The notes under the pieces are model-generated. The model searched no databases and was not told the DNA's origin. It saw only the letters and a program-made list of their open reading frames with translations. Source: an uncultured Maritimibacter sp. (GTDB lineage Bacteria; Pseudomonadota; Alphaproteobacteria; Rhodobacterales; Rhodobacteraceae). From it: a DNA stretch of 64,000 nucleotides. Positions 47,938-56,660 of this stretch are shown here, piece after piece. Made by a program: the position numbers and the translations under genes. The DNA lies in the NCBI GenBank assembly GCA_913063035.1, contig CAJXYS010000013.1:1-64000 (forward strand). The letters run 5' to 3'. The first letter of the stretch is position 1. The number at the start of each line of letters is the position of its first letter.

Positions 47938-49232
47938 CGACACGCGGCTATCTGCTCTTCGCGCTGATCCCGGTGATGATCATCGGCGTCGGCACGCTGC
48001 AAAGCTGGAACCTCGCGCTCGCCATCCTGAACATGGGGCTGATCTCGGCGATCATGGCCCTCGGCGTGAACATGCAATGGGGCTATGCGGGGCTCTTCAA
48101 CATTGGCGTCATGGGCTTCTTGGCGCTGGGCGGCCTCGCCGCGGTGATCGTCTCCATGCCTCCCGTGGGCGGGGCCTGGGCCGCGGGCGGGCTGCGTGTC
48201 CTGCTCGGCCTCGCCTTCGGGGCCGCGACCATCGCCGGCGCCGTGGCGCTCTACAAGCGGATGGCGCCGGGGCGCAAGCGCGCGCTGGTTCTCGCGGTCT
48301 TCGTCGTGATCGGCTTCTTCGTCTACCGCGCGATCTTCGACCCGGCGGTGCAGGCGATCGAGGGCTACAACCCCGCGACCAGCGGCTACCTCGGCGGGCT
48401 CGGCCTGCCGATCCTCTTCGCCTGGCCCGTGGGCGCGCTCTTCGCCGCCGGCGCGGCCTGGCTCATCGCCAAGACCGCGCTGGGGCTGCGGTCCGACTAT
48501 CTCGCCATCGCCACGCTCGGCATCTCCGAGATCATCATCGCGATGCTCAAGAACGAGGACTGGCTGAGCCGCGGCGTGAAGAACGTGGTCGGCCTGCCCC
48601 GTCCCGTGCCTTACGAGGTCGATCTCCAGAAGTCGCCGGGCTTCGTGGATTTCGTCACCGGCTACGGGATGGACCCGGCCGAAGGCTCGTCCATAGCGGT
48701 CAAGCTCGCCTATGCCGCGCTCTTCCTCGTCGTGCTGGCGATCCTCATCTGGCTGAGCGAGAAGGCGCTGAACTCGCCCTGGGGGCGGATGATGCGGGCG
48801 ATCCGCGACAACGAGACCGCCGCCGAGGCGATGGGCAAGGACGTGAAGCGCCGCCACCTGCAGGTCTTCGTGCTGGGCTCGGCGGTGATCGGGCTGGCCG
48901 GGGCGATGATGACCACGCTCGACGGGCAGTTGACCCCGGCCTCCTACCAGCCGCTGCGGTTCACCTTCCTGATCTGGGTGATGGTGATCGTCGGCGGCTC
49001 CGGCAACAACTGGGGCGCGGTGCTCGGCGGCTTCTTCATCTGGTTCTTCTGGGTCGAGGTGGAGCCGATGGGCCGCTGGGCGATGGACCTGCTGACCTCG
49101 GGCCTGGCCGAGGACAGCGCGTTGCGCGCCCATCTGCTCGACAGCGCGGCCCATATGCGGCTGCTGACCATGGGGCTGATCCTGCTCCTGGTGCTCCGCT
49201 TCAGCCCGCGTGGCCTGATCCCCGAACGCTGA
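47934..49232 (+). CDS. livM: ABC transporter permease LivM-like
   Basis: Second membrane subunit of 432 residues from the ATG at 47934. The N-terminal half has NMQWGYAGLFNIGVMGFLALGG, the permease entry. A region of about 70 residues (residues 85-150, GRKRALVLAVFVVIGFFVYRAIFDPA) is added relative to shorter LivM. The C-terminal half has SDYLAIATLGISEIIIAML, then RAIRDNETAAEAMGKDVKRR, and FIWFFWVEVEPMGRW. The gene ends a five-gene unit with the binding protein. A dispersed repeat follows its stop. Confidence 0.92.
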   Translation: MTTRGYLLFALIPVMIIGVGTLQSWNLALAILNMGLISAIMALGVNMQWGYAGLFNIGVMGFLALGGLAAVIVSMPPVGGAWAAGGLRVLLGLAFGAATIAGAVALYKRMAPGRKRALVLAVFVVIGFFVYRAIFDPAVQAIEGYNPATSGYLGGLGLPILFAWPVGALFAAGAAWLIAKTALGLRSDYLAIATLGISEIIIAMLKNEDWLSRGVKNVVGLPRPVPYEVDLQKSPGFVDFVTGYGMDPAEGSSIAVKLAYAALFLVVLAILIWLSEKALNSPWGRMMRAIRDNETAAEAMGKDVKRRHLQVFVLGSAVIGLAGAMMTTLDGQLTPASYQPLRFTFLIWVMVIVGGSGNNWGAVLGGFFIWFFWVEVEPMGRWAMDLLTSGLAEDSALRAHLLDSAAHMRLLTMGLILLLVLRFSPRGLIPER

Positions 49233-49237
49233 GCCCG

Positions 49238-49330
49238 CCCTTCATCGTTCGGCAAGTATCCTCGGGGGTGAATTGCGCCCGCGCCCGGCGCGGGCGCAAG
49301 AGGGGGCAGACGGCCCCCTGCCCCCGCCGG
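49238..49330 (+). repeat. Dispersed palindromic repeat, copy 1
   Basis: Begins CCCTTCATCGTTC and reads on to AAGTATCCTCGGGGG, then has a nine-base inverted repeat (GCGCCCGCG/CGCGGGCGC at 49275-49297) and GGGGGCAGACGGCCCCC. A close relative lies at 61825-61885. It sits just after livM and could act as a transcription end or RNA-stabilising structure. The 49233-49446 gap otherwise holds no gene. Confidence 0.7.
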
Positions 49331-49446
49331 AAACCGGCGCGCGGGCGCGGGAAAGCGACAGATCGCCCCCCGCCGATGTCGGAGACCGGCTTGTGATCGG
49401 CCCGTCCCCGCCCGAGACTGCCATCGGGACGAAGCAGGGAGGCCCC

Positions 49447-51861
49447 ATGAAACCCCATACCCAGGTCTGCGTGATCGGCGGCGGCGTCGTCGGCTGCTCG
49501 GTGCTCTACCACCTGACCAGGCTCGGCTGGACCGACGTGATGCTGATCGAGCGCTCGGAACTCACATCGGGGTCCACCTGGCACGCCGCGGGCGGCTTTC
49601 ACACGCTGAACGGCGACACCAACATGGCCGCGCTCCAGGGCTACACGATCCGGCTCTACCGCGAGCTCGAGGAGATCACCGGCCTCTCCTGCGGGCTTCA
49701 CCACGTCGGCGGGGTGACGCTCGCCGACACGCCCGAACGCCTCGACATGCTCAAGGCAGAGCGTGCCAAGCACCGCTTCATGGGGCTCGAGACGGAACTG
49801 GTCACCCCCGAGGAGATCCGCCGGCTCGCCCCGATCACCAATACCGAAGGCATCCTCGGCGGGCTCTACGACCCGCTCGACGGCCATCTCGACCCCTCCG
49901 GCACCACCCATGCCTATGCCAGGGCCGCGCGCATGGCCGGCGCCGAGATCGTGCTGCGCACCCCGGTGCTGGAGACCAACCCCCGCCCCGACGGCAGCTG
50001 GGAGGTGGTGACCGAACAAGGCACGGTGATCGCCGAGCATCTGGTCAACGCCGCCGGGCTCTGGGCGCGCGAGGTGGGCCGGCTGGCGGGGATCTACCTG
50101 CCACTCCACCCGATGGAACACCAGTATCTCGTCACCGACGACATCCCCGAGATCTACGAACGCGACGCCGAGCATCCCCATGTCATGGATCCCGGCGGCG
50201 AGAGCTACCTGCGACAGGAGGGGCGCGGGCTCTGCATCGGCTTCTACGAACAGGGCGCCGAGCCCTGGGCGGTGGACGGCACGCCGCTCGATTTCGGCCA
50301 CGAACTCCTCGCCGACAAGCTGGAAAAGGTGGCCGACTCCATCGAGTTCGCCTATCGCCGCTACCCGGTCCTGGAACGCGCCGGGGTGAAGTCGGTCATC
50401 AACGGCCCCTTCACCTTCGCGCCCGACGGCAACCCGCTGGTCGGTCCGGTCCCGGGCCTGCGCAACTACTGGGCGGCCTGCGCCGTGATGGCGGGGTTCA
50501 GCCAGGGGGGCGGCGTCGGGCTGTCCCTGGCCCAGTGGATGGTCGAGGGCGAACCCGAACGCGACGTCTTCGCCATGGACGTGGCGCGCTACGGCGACTG
50601 GATCACGCCCGGCTACACCCGCCCCAAGGTGACCGAGAACTACCAGCGGCGCTTCTCGGTCAGCTACCCGAACGAGGAACTGCCCGCCGCGCGCCCCTTC
50701 CGCACCACGCCCATGTACGACATCTTCAAGGACATGGGCGCGGTCTTCGGCCATCAATACGGGCTCGAGGTCGTCAACTACTTCGCCCTGCCCGGCGAGC
50801 CGGATTACGAGATCCCGAGCTTTCGCCGCTCCAACGCCTGGGACGCCACCGCCCGCGAGGTCGCGGCGGTGCGCGGCGCCGTCGGCATCAACGAGGTCCA
50901 CAATTTCGGCAAGTACCGCGTGACCGGCCCCGGTGCCCGGCGCTGGCTCGATACGATCATGGCCGGCCGCATCCCCGCCGAAGGGCGCATCTCGCTGACC
51001 CCGATGCTGGCGCCCTCGGGCCGCATCATGGGCGATTTCACCGTGTCCTGCCTCGGCCCCGAGGACTTCCAGCTGACCGCCAGCTATGCCGCGCAGGCCT
51101 TCCACATGCGCTGGTTCGAGCAGCACATGGCCAAGGGCGTGACGATCGAGAACGTCTCGGACCGCCTGACCGGCTTCCAGATCGCCGGGCCACGGGCGCG
51201 CGCGCTGCTCGCCCGCGTGACCCGGGCCGACGTCTCGGCGGACGCGTTCCGCTTCATGGACGTCAAGCGGCTGGATATCGGCCTGACCCGCGCGCTGGTC
51301 CAGCGGGTCTCCTACACCGGCGATCTCGGCTACGAGATCTATGTCGACGCCATGGACCAGCGCGCGCTCTGGGAGGCGCTCTGGTCGGCGGGCCAGGATC
51401 TGGGCATCCGGCCCTTCGGGATGCGGGCGATGATGTCGCTCCGGCTCGACCGGTTCTTCGGCGCCTGGATGCACGAGTTCTCGCCCGACTACACCCCCGC
51501 CGAGACCGGGCTCGACCGCTTCGTCCGCCATGACAAGGACGCCGATTTCATCGGCAAGGCGGCGATGCTTCGCGACCGCGACGCCGGACCGGCGCGCCGG
51601 CTCTGCGCCTTCGCGGTCGAGGCCGCGGATGCGGATGTCGTGGCCTACGAGCCGATCTGGCTCGACGGCAGGGTGGTCGGCTTCTGCACCTCGGGCGGGT
51701 ATTCCCACCATGCCGGCGTCTCGGTCGCGCAGGGCTTCGTGCCCAGCGACCGGATCACCGAGGATCTCGAGGTCGAGATCGAGATCCTCGGCGACCGGCG
51801 CCGTGCGCGGCGGCTGACGACGCCGCTTTTCGATCCCGAAGGCGCCCGGATGCGCGGATGA
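49447..51861 (+). CDS. FAD-dependent dimethylglycine/sarcosine-dehydrogenase-like protein
   Basis: An 804-residue two-part enzyme. The N-terminal half is a D-amino-acid-oxidase-type FAD domain with the dinucleotide motif VIGGGVVGCSVLYHL (residues 9-23) and TSGSTWHAAGG with His46, the position to which FAD is linked in dimethylglycine dehydrogenase. The C-terminal half, after about residue 420, is the folate-binding GCV_T domain (EVHNFGKYRVTGPGA, then GDLGYEIYVDA and the GCV_T C-terminal end). Such enzymes demethylate N-methyl amino acids and pass the methyl carbon to tetrahydrofolate. The exact substrate is open. The next gene overlaps by ATGA. Confidence 0.9.
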   Translation: MKPHTQVCVIGGGVVGCSVLYHLTRLGWTDVMLIERSELTSGSTWHAAGGFHTLNGDTNMAALQGYTIRLYRELEEITGLSCGLHHVGGVTLADTPERLDMLKAERAKHRFMGLETELVTPEEIRRLAPITNTEGILGGLYDPLDGHLDPSGTTHAYARAARMAGAEIVLRTPVLETNPRPDGSWEVVTEQGTVIAEHLVNAAGLWAREVGRLAGIYLPLHPMEHQYLVTDDIPEIYERDAEHPHVMDPGGESYLRQEGRGLCIGFYEQGAEPWAVDGTPLDFGHELLADKLEKVADSIEFAYRRYPVLERAGVKSVINGPFTFAPDGNPLVGPVPGLRNYWAACAVMAGFSQGGGVGLSLAQWMVEGEPERDVFAMDVARYGDWITPGYTRPKVTENYQRRFSVSYPNEELPAARPFRTTPMYDIFKDMGAVFGHQYGLEVVNYFALPGEPDYEIPSFRRSNAWDATAREVAAVRGAVGINEVHNFGKYRVTGPGARRWLDTIMAGRIPAEGRISLTPMLAPSGRIMGDFTVSCLGPEDFQLTASYAAQAFHMRWFEQHMAKGVTIENVSDRLTGFQIAGPRARALLARVTRADVSADAFRFMDVKRLDIGLTRALVQRVSYTGDLGYEIYVDAMDQRALWEALWSAGQDLGIRPFGMRAMMSLRLDRFFGAWMHEFSPDYTPAETGLDRFVRHDKDADFIGKAAMLRDRDAGPARRLCAFAVEAADADVVAYEPIWLDGRVVGFCTSGGYSHHAGVSVAQGFVPSDRITEDLEVEIEILGDRRRARRLTTPLFDPEGARMRG

Positions 51862-52475
51862 GCGGACCGGCGGACGGCGATATCGCGATCCTGCTGCTGG
51901 CCGCAGGAGCTTCGCGGCGGATGGGCGGACGCGACAAGATGCTGGAGCCGCTGGGCGACCGGCCGCTGCTGCGCGAGCGTGCCGAGATCTGCCTCAAGAC
52001 CGCCGCCGCCCGCGTCTACGTGGTGCTGCCGCCCCATGCCCCCGAACGCCGCCGCGCGCTGGAGGGGCTCGACCTCGACTGCGTCGTGGCGCCCCGCGCC
52101 GCCGAGGGCATGGCGTTCTCGCTCCGGGCCGGCATCGCGCCGCTGCCGGCCGGAACACGGGGCGTCCTGGTCGTCCTCGCCGACATGCCTGAAATCACAT
52201 CAGATGACATGGATCAGATGATCCGCACCGCCGAAGCCGGGGGGGACGACATCCTCCGGGCCACCGGTGCCGACGGCCGGCCCGGACATCCGGTGTATTT
52301 CCCGGCCTGGTGTTTCGGCGCGTTCGAGGCGCTCGACGGCGACCGGGGCGCCCGCGATCTGCTGGCCGCGCATGCCGACCGGCTGCGCGAGATCCCCCTG
52401 CCGGGCCAGCGCGCCACCACCGATCTGGACACGCCCGAGGATTGGGCGCGCTGGCGGCGGCGTCACCGGCTCTGA
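51858..52475 (+). CDS. MobA-like nucleotidyltransferase
   Basis: A 205-residue protein with the NTP-binding start ILLLAAGASRRMGGRDKMLEPL, then VVLADMPEITSDDMDQMI with the metal-binding DMP and GHPVYFPAWCF near the C-terminus. This is the pattern of molybdenum cofactor cytidylyl/guanylyltransferases (MobA/MocA). The overlap with a flavin oxidoreductase gene is unexpected, since that enzyme has no molybdenum. It may be a MocA-like protein serving an oxidoreductase elsewhere. Confidence 0.85.
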   Translation: MSGPADGDIAILLLAAGASRRMGGRDKMLEPLGDRPLLRERAEICLKTAAARVYVVLPPHAPERRRALEGLDLDCVVAPRAAEGMAFSLRAGIAPLPAGTRGVLVVLADMPEITSDDMDQMIRTAEAGGDDILRATGADGRPGHPVYFPAWCFGAFEALDGDRGARDLLAAHADRLREIPLPGQRATTDLDTPEDWARWRRRHRL

Positions 52476-52477
52476 CG

Positions 52478-53065
52478 TCAGTTGGCGCGCCGCAGCGGGG
52501 CGTGCCGAAGAAAGCGCGTCCGGCGCGGCGGCGTCGCGGCGACGCCGGCGGGGCCCATCAACTCGGGGAAGATGTCGAAAAGCTCGTTGCGCTGCGCGTT
52601 GCCCTGCCCGTCCCCGCGCGGGATCGCGGGCTGATAGCATTCGCTCCAGCAGTCATTGGCCCGCAGCGCGGCATGGGCATCGAGCGTGAAATGAATGTAA
52701 TGCGTGGCAACGCAGTCCACGCGATGGATCGCCCGGTTGTCCACGAGATGCTTTGCCGCGACGAAGGCCGGGCGCCCGCCGAGCGGCAGGAAGGTATGGT
52801 CCTGGCCCACGAGGAAGCGATGATTGGGCGAGACCATCATGTCGCGCGCGGGCGTGCCGGGGCCGAGCGCGCCGGCCTGGATCAGCACGGGCTTCATGTG
52901 CGGCGCCGAGAGGAACCGCCGCCAGTCGAGCCGCCGCACGCTCACCCAGCGGATCGTCTGCGTGCCGTGATCCCGGGTCACCACGCGATCGCCCGCGCAG
53001 AGCATCTGGACGGGCGCCGGACCGTCGGGCGTCTCGATGGCGGTATGGGGGGTGTGGCAGCTCAT
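52478..53065 (-). CDS. Hint-domain protein
   Basis: A 195-residue protein of the Hint_2 (Hedgehog/intein-like) family. It begins SCHTPHTAIETPDGPAPVQML, then AGDRVVTRDHGTQTIRWVSVRRLDW. The histidine-containing block VSPNHRFLVGQDHTFLPLGGRPAFVAAKHLVDN is the usual Hint C-terminal motif. The presumed nucleophile Cys3 is two residues from the start, so there is no N-terminal segment to release. The tail is basic and low complexity. Domains of this kind occur in rhodobacterial secreted proteins, but here no secretion signal is seen. It is tail to tail with the nucleotidyltransferase. Confidence 0.85.
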   Translation of the reverse strand: MSCHTPHTAIETPDGPAPVQMLCAGDRVVTRDHGTQTIRWVSVRRLDWRRFLSAPHMKPVLIQAGALGPGTPARDMMVSPNHRFLVGQDHTFLPLGGRPAFVAAKHLVDNRAIHRVDCVATHYIHFTLDAHAALRANDCWSECYQPAIPRGDGQGNAQRNELFDIFPELMGPAGVAATPPRRTRFLRHAPLRRAN

Positions 53066-53603
53066 TCTAGGTCCCCTTCGTGGCGGGTGGGCACGGGTCT
53101 TCTGGCGGGGGCAAGGCGGGCCTCGCCGGTGTGTCATCCGCCGGGCGAGGTGGTGGGCGCCGGCGTCGCCCGGGCGTGTCATCGCCCCGGGGACGCCGGC
53201 GCCGCGCTCCCGCACCCAGCAAGAAAACGCTAGCGGCCCGGCTCGGCCACGGGAAGGAAAACATGGCGAAAACAAGGCAATAAAGGGGCAAACCGGGCCA
53301 CTGCCCGGGATGCTGGACCACATACGGCGGGCGTCGATTGTTTCCGTTTTCAGACAGTCTGCAGCCCGGTCCGCGCCGCTTTGCCGGGGATCCGGCCCGG
53401 ATCGGCCGGTCATTGTTTCGCCTGCCGCAACGACGGCAGGGGCGGCCCGGCCCCGAATTGGGGCAGCTTCGCCACATTTGCGCCCGAATTCGGATCGTTC
53501 GCGCCCGGCGGCCAGTGCCGGCAGCGGCCCGGGACTGTGCGCGCCCCCGCAACAACCCGGCGCACGGGATCCGAATCAGGCGGCGATGATCAAGGGGGGG
53601 ACG
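53066..53603. other. Long non-coding stretch
   Basis: A 538-base region with no gene I can support. Two GTGTCATC copies (53131-53138 and 53176-53183) lie 45 bases apart within 120 bases of the Hint gene start, and may be part of its control region. No terminator for the upstream tRNA-Leu and no mobile-element end was noticed. Confidence 0.5.
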
Positions 53604-53689
53604 TGGTGCCCGAGGTCGGACTCGAACCGACACGGTATTGCTACCGGGGGATTTTGAATCCCCTGCGTCTACCATTCCGCCACTCGGGC
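53604..53689 (-). tRNA. tRNA-Leu (anticodon CAA)
   Basis: Reverse strand gives an 86-base type II tRNA including CCA. The acceptor stem is GCCCGAG/CTCGGGC, the anticodon stem-loop GGGGA-TTCAAAA-TCCCC gives anticodon CAA, and the long variable arm (CGGTAGCAATACCG) is that of a leucine tRNA. The T loop has GTTCGAGTC. Confidence 0.96.
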
Positions 53690-53799
53690 CACCGATGATC
53701 CGTCTATAGCGGCGCCGCCGGTCCGTCAACGCCGCCGGCAAAGCGGCTTGACCGGCGTCCGCGCCCGTGGTGTTAGAAGCGAGGGCAGGGCCGAGGCAG

Positions 53800-54378
53800 A
53801 TGATACGATCCCTCTATAACTGGACGCTCCGACTGGCCGAGACGCGCTACGCGCTCTGGGCGCTGGCGATCGTCAGCTTCGCGGAAAGCTCGGTCTTTCC
53901 GATCCCGCCGGACGTGCTGATGATCCCGATGATCCTGGCCCGGCCGGGCCGGGCCTGGCTGATCGCGGCGGTGGCGCTGGTTGCCTCGGTGCTGGGCGGG
54001 CTCTTTGGCTACTGGATCGGTGCCGAGCTTTACCAAAGCGTCGGCCGCCCGGTGCTGGAGTTCTACGGCAAGGACGCCTATTTCGAGGAATTCCGCCAGA
54101 CCTACAACGCCTGGGGCGCCTGGGCGGTGCTTATCGCGGGCGTCACGCCCTTCCCCTACAAGGTCATCACGATCCTCTCGGGCGCAACGGGGCTCAACCT
54201 GACCGTGTTCATGGTGGCCAGCCTCGTGGCCCGGGGCCTGCGGTTCTTCCTCGTGGCGGCGCTGCTCTGGAAGTTCGGCGCCCCGATCCGCGCCTTCATC
54301 GAGCGCCGCCTGGGCCTGCTCTTCACGATCTTCGTCCTGCTGCTCCTCGGCAGCTACATCCTGGTGAGGTACCTGTGA
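53800..54378 (+). CDS. DedA-family membrane protein
   Basis: A 192-residue multi-pass membrane protein starting MIRSLYNWTLRLAETRYALW, preceded by GAGG. It has the family elements ESSVFPIPPDVLMIPMIL, GGLFGYWIGAELY and TPFPYKVITILSGATGLN, with the arginine in VARGLRFFLVAALL. DedA-type proteins help lipid flipping and envelope stress tolerance. It is translationally coupled with dsbB by GTGA. Confidence 0.92.
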   Translation: MIRSLYNWTLRLAETRYALWALAIVSFAESSVFPIPPDVLMIPMILARPGRAWLIAAVALVASVLGGLFGYWIGAELYQSVGRPVLEFYGKDAYFEEFRQTYNAWGAWAVLIAGVTPFPYKVITILSGATGLNLTVFMVASLVARGLRFFLVAALLWKFGAPIRAFIERRLGLLFTIFVLLLLGSYILVRYL

Positions 54379-54836
54379 CACGCAAGACGCTCTGTCTTCT
54401 GGCCGGTCTCGGCTCGCTCGCCCTGCTGCTCGGCGCGCTTGCCTTCCAGTACTGGGGCGGGCTCGCGCCCTGCAAGCTTTGCATCTGGCAGCGCTGGCCG
54501 CACGGGATCGCGGCGGCGGCGGCCGCGCTCGGCCTCTTTGCGCTGCCGGCACTCGCCGCGCTCATCGGGCTTCTGTCGGTGCTGACCGGGGCCGGGATCG
54601 CCTTCTACCACACCGGCGTCGAGCGCGGCTGGTGGCCCGGCCCGACATCCTGTTCGGGCGGCGGCGACCTGTCGGGGCTGAGCGGCGCGGACCTGCTGAG
54701 CACCGAGGGCGCCGGTGCGATCGTCATGTGCGACGAGGTCGCCTGGGAAATGCTCGGCCTCTCGATGGCCAGCTGGAACGGGCTGGCCTCGCTGGGGCTG
54801 GCCGTGGTCTGGGTGCTGGCGCTGCGCGCGCGCTAG
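54375..54836 (+). CDS. dsbB: Disulfide bond formation protein B
   Basis: Inner-membrane enzyme that re-oxidises DsbA using quinone. It has 153 residues beginning at a GTG that overlaps the DedA stop. Four helices carry the first periplasmic pair CKLC (in APCKLCIWQRWPHG) and the second pair, PTSC and VMC, in the loop before the last helix. All four reactive cysteines are present. It converges with the HNH gene by a four-base overlap. Confidence 0.92.
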   Translation: MTRKTLCLLAGLGSLALLLGALAFQYWGGLAPCKLCIWQRWPHGIAAAAAALGLFALPALAALIGLLSVLTGAGIAFYHTGVERGWWPGPTSCSGGGDLSGLSGADLLSTEGAGAIVMCDEVAWEMLGLSMASWNGLASLGLAVVWVLALRAR

Positions 54837-55417
54837 GCTTCGAGCTCGGCGTCCCAGTAGAGGAAGTCGAGCCAGCTTTCATGCAGGTAATTGGGCGGGA
54901 ATTTCCGCCCGAGATTGCGCAGCTGCTCGGAGGTGGGCTGCCCCGGCGGCTTGCGCAGATGCATCCCGCTCTGGCGCAACAGGCGCGAGCCCTTCTTCAG
55001 GTTGCAGGGTGCGCAGGCCGCCACCACGTTTTCCCAGCTCGTGCGCCCGCCGCGCGCCCGCGGGATGACATGATCGAAGGTCAGCTCGCCCCGCGCCCCG
55101 CAATACTGGCACTCGAATTCGTCCCTCAGGAAAAGATTGAAGCGCGTGAAGGCCACGCGCTTCTGGGGTTTGACGAAATCCTTGAGCACCACCACCGAGG
55201 GTATGCGTATCTCCATCGAAGGTGACCGGACGACCCGGTCGTATTCGGCGAGGATGGTCACCCTGTCGAGGAACGCGGCCTTGACGGCTTCCTGCCAGGG
55301 CCAGACCGACAGCGGATAATAGGAGAGCGGGCGGTAATCGGCGTTCAGCACCAATGCCGGGTGCGACCTGAGATTGACCGGGTCCCTGACGAAGTTAGTC
55401 CTGAAATCGCCGTCCAT
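54833..55417 (-). CDS. HNH endonuclease family protein
   Basis: A 194-residue protein with a complete HNH domain near residues 105-145: CQYCGARGELTFDHVIPRARGG, then ENVVAACAPCNLKKG. Two CxxC pairs hold zinc. An N-terminal part (ALVLNADYRPLSYYPLSVWPWQEAV) is typical of a widely conserved alphaproteobacterial HNH family. It has no partner restriction genes. Housekeeping rather than defence is likely, but not proved. Confidence 0.9.
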   Translation of the reverse strand: MDGDFRTNFVRDPVNLRSHPALVLNADYRPLSYYPLSVWPWQEAVKAAFLDRVTILAEYDRVVRSPSMEIRIPSVVVLKDFVKPQKRVAFTRFNLFLRDEFECQYCGARGELTFDHVIPRARGGRTSWENVVAACAPCNLKKGSRLLRQSGMHLRKPPGQPTSEQLRNLGRKFPPNYLHESWLDFLYWDAELEA

Positions 55418-55579
55418 GAATCATTCCGTCCCCTGCTCTGCCTGCCTCGGGCACCAGAGCGGGACGCACCCGCCCCGGTATGAATCGACTATATCTGGTC
55501 TTTCGGACCTGGCAAGCCCTCCATATACTGTGAGGAGTTACCGATGGCCCTTCCTCTAGACGACGGAGGTTACAGCCGC

Positions 55580-56005
55580 ATGACAGACCGCCCCGCACCC
55601 CCCGCGATCCTGGAAACCGCGCTTTACGCGCGCGATCTCGACGCGGCAGAGGCGTTCTATGGCGGGCTGATGGGGCTGGAGAAGATCGTGCGGGTCGGCG
55701 ACCGGCATGTCTTCTTCCGGCTCTCCGAAAGCATCCTGCTGATCTTCAACCCGGCCGAGACCATCCGCCCGACCGGCAACCCCGCCCTGCCCGTGCCCCC
55801 GCACGGGGCCGAGGGCGAAGGCCATGCCTGCTTTGCCGCCGACGCGGACGCGCTGGACCGCTGGCGCGCGCATTTCGAGGCGGCCGGCATCGAGATCGAG
55901 GCCGATTTCCGCTGGCCCAACGGTGCGCGGTCGATCTACCTGCGCGACCCGGCCGGCAACTCGCTGGAATTCGCCGATCCCGCGCTCTGGGATGTCCGGG
56001 CCTAG
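55580..56005 (+). CDS. VOC/glyoxalase superfamily protein
   Basis: A 141-residue protein with two VOC halves (LETALYARDLDAAEAFYGGLMG, then GEGHACFAADADALDRW and YLRDPAGNSLEFADP). Metal-binding residues of the family, including the last Glu in LEFAD, are present. GGAGG at 55565-55569 supports this start; an in-frame ATG at 55544 with AGGAG six bases before it gives 12 more residues and cannot be excluded. Substrate unknown. It converges with the esterase gene. Confidence 0.85.
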   Translation: MTDRPAPPAILETALYARDLDAAEAFYGGLMGLEKIVRVGDRHVFFRLSESILLIFNPAETIRPTGNPALPVPPHGAEGEGHACFAADADALDRWRAHFEAAGIEIEADFRWPNGARSIYLRDPAGNSLEFADPALWDVRA

Positions 56006-56658
56006 CGCCCCAGGTATTCCGTCATGAAGCTGAGCGCGACGCCAAGCCCGTCGGGCGCGATGCCGTGGCCCACACCCTTGGACACGTGGGCGTAGACCGT
56101 GAAACCCGCCGCCTCCAGCGCCTCGGCCGCTTCCGGCAGCGCCGCGGGCGGGACCACGTCGTCCTGGTCGCCATGGACCAGCAGAACCGGCGGCTGGCTG
56201 ATCGCCTCCGACAGCGACTCCGGCGCCAGCAGGCGGCCCGAGAAGCCGACCACGCCGGCCACGCCGGGGGCGCGCCGGGGCGCGACATGCAGGCTCATCA
56301 TCGTGCCCTGCGAGAAGCCGAAAAGAATTGTATTCTCGGGACCTATGCCTTCTTCCTGATGCGTCTTGTCAAGAAAGCCGTTCAGGTCCTCCACCGCGCG
56401 CGCCATGCCCTCGCGCGCGGCCTCCTCGCTCGATCCGTCGATCCAGGGGATCGGAAACCACTGGTAGCCCATGGGGCTGGCCGCGCAGCGTTCGGGCGCG
56501 TTGGGCGCCACGAAGACCGTGTCGGGCATATGGTCGGCCAGCGGATCGGCAAGGCCGAGCAGGTCGGCACCGTCGGCGCCGTAGCCGTGCAGGAAGATTA
56601 CGAGGGTCTTTCCCGTGCCGGAGGCGGCGGCCCGGCGGCCGGCAGTCAGCGCGCGCAT
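56002..56658 (-). CDS. Phospholipase/carboxylesterase-family hydrolase
   Basis: A 218-residue alpha/beta hydrolase. It has LVIFLHGYGADGADLLGL near the start, the nucleophile elbow LFGFSQGTMMSL, and PPVLLVHGDQDDVVP and KGVGHGIAPDG with the catalytic Asp and His. The layout matches the acyl-protein thioesterase/carboxylesterase group. Substrate unknown. Two bases separate it from the DNA glycosylase. Confidence 0.92.
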   Translation of the reverse strand: MRALTAGRRAAASGTGKTLVIFLHGYGADGADLLGLADPLADHMPDTVFVAPNAPERCAASPMGYQWFPIPWIDGSSEEAAREGMARAVEDLNGFLDKTHQEEGIGPENTILFGFSQGTMMSLHVAPRRAPGVAGVVGFSGRLLAPESLSEAISQPPVLLVHGDQDDVVPPAALPEAAEALEAAGFTVYAHVSKGVGHGIAPDGLGVALSFMTEYLGR

Positions 56659-56660
56659 GT

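Noticed and set aside
49201..51711. Minus-strand open frame of over 800 codons opposite the flavoenzyme gene
   Set aside because: Antisense shadow, no recognisable domains, and overlaps fully a gene with clear FAD and GCV_T domains.
53604..53689. tRNA-Leu as a possible attachment site for an integrated element
   Set aside because: No integrase, direct repeats or change in gene content was seen near it.
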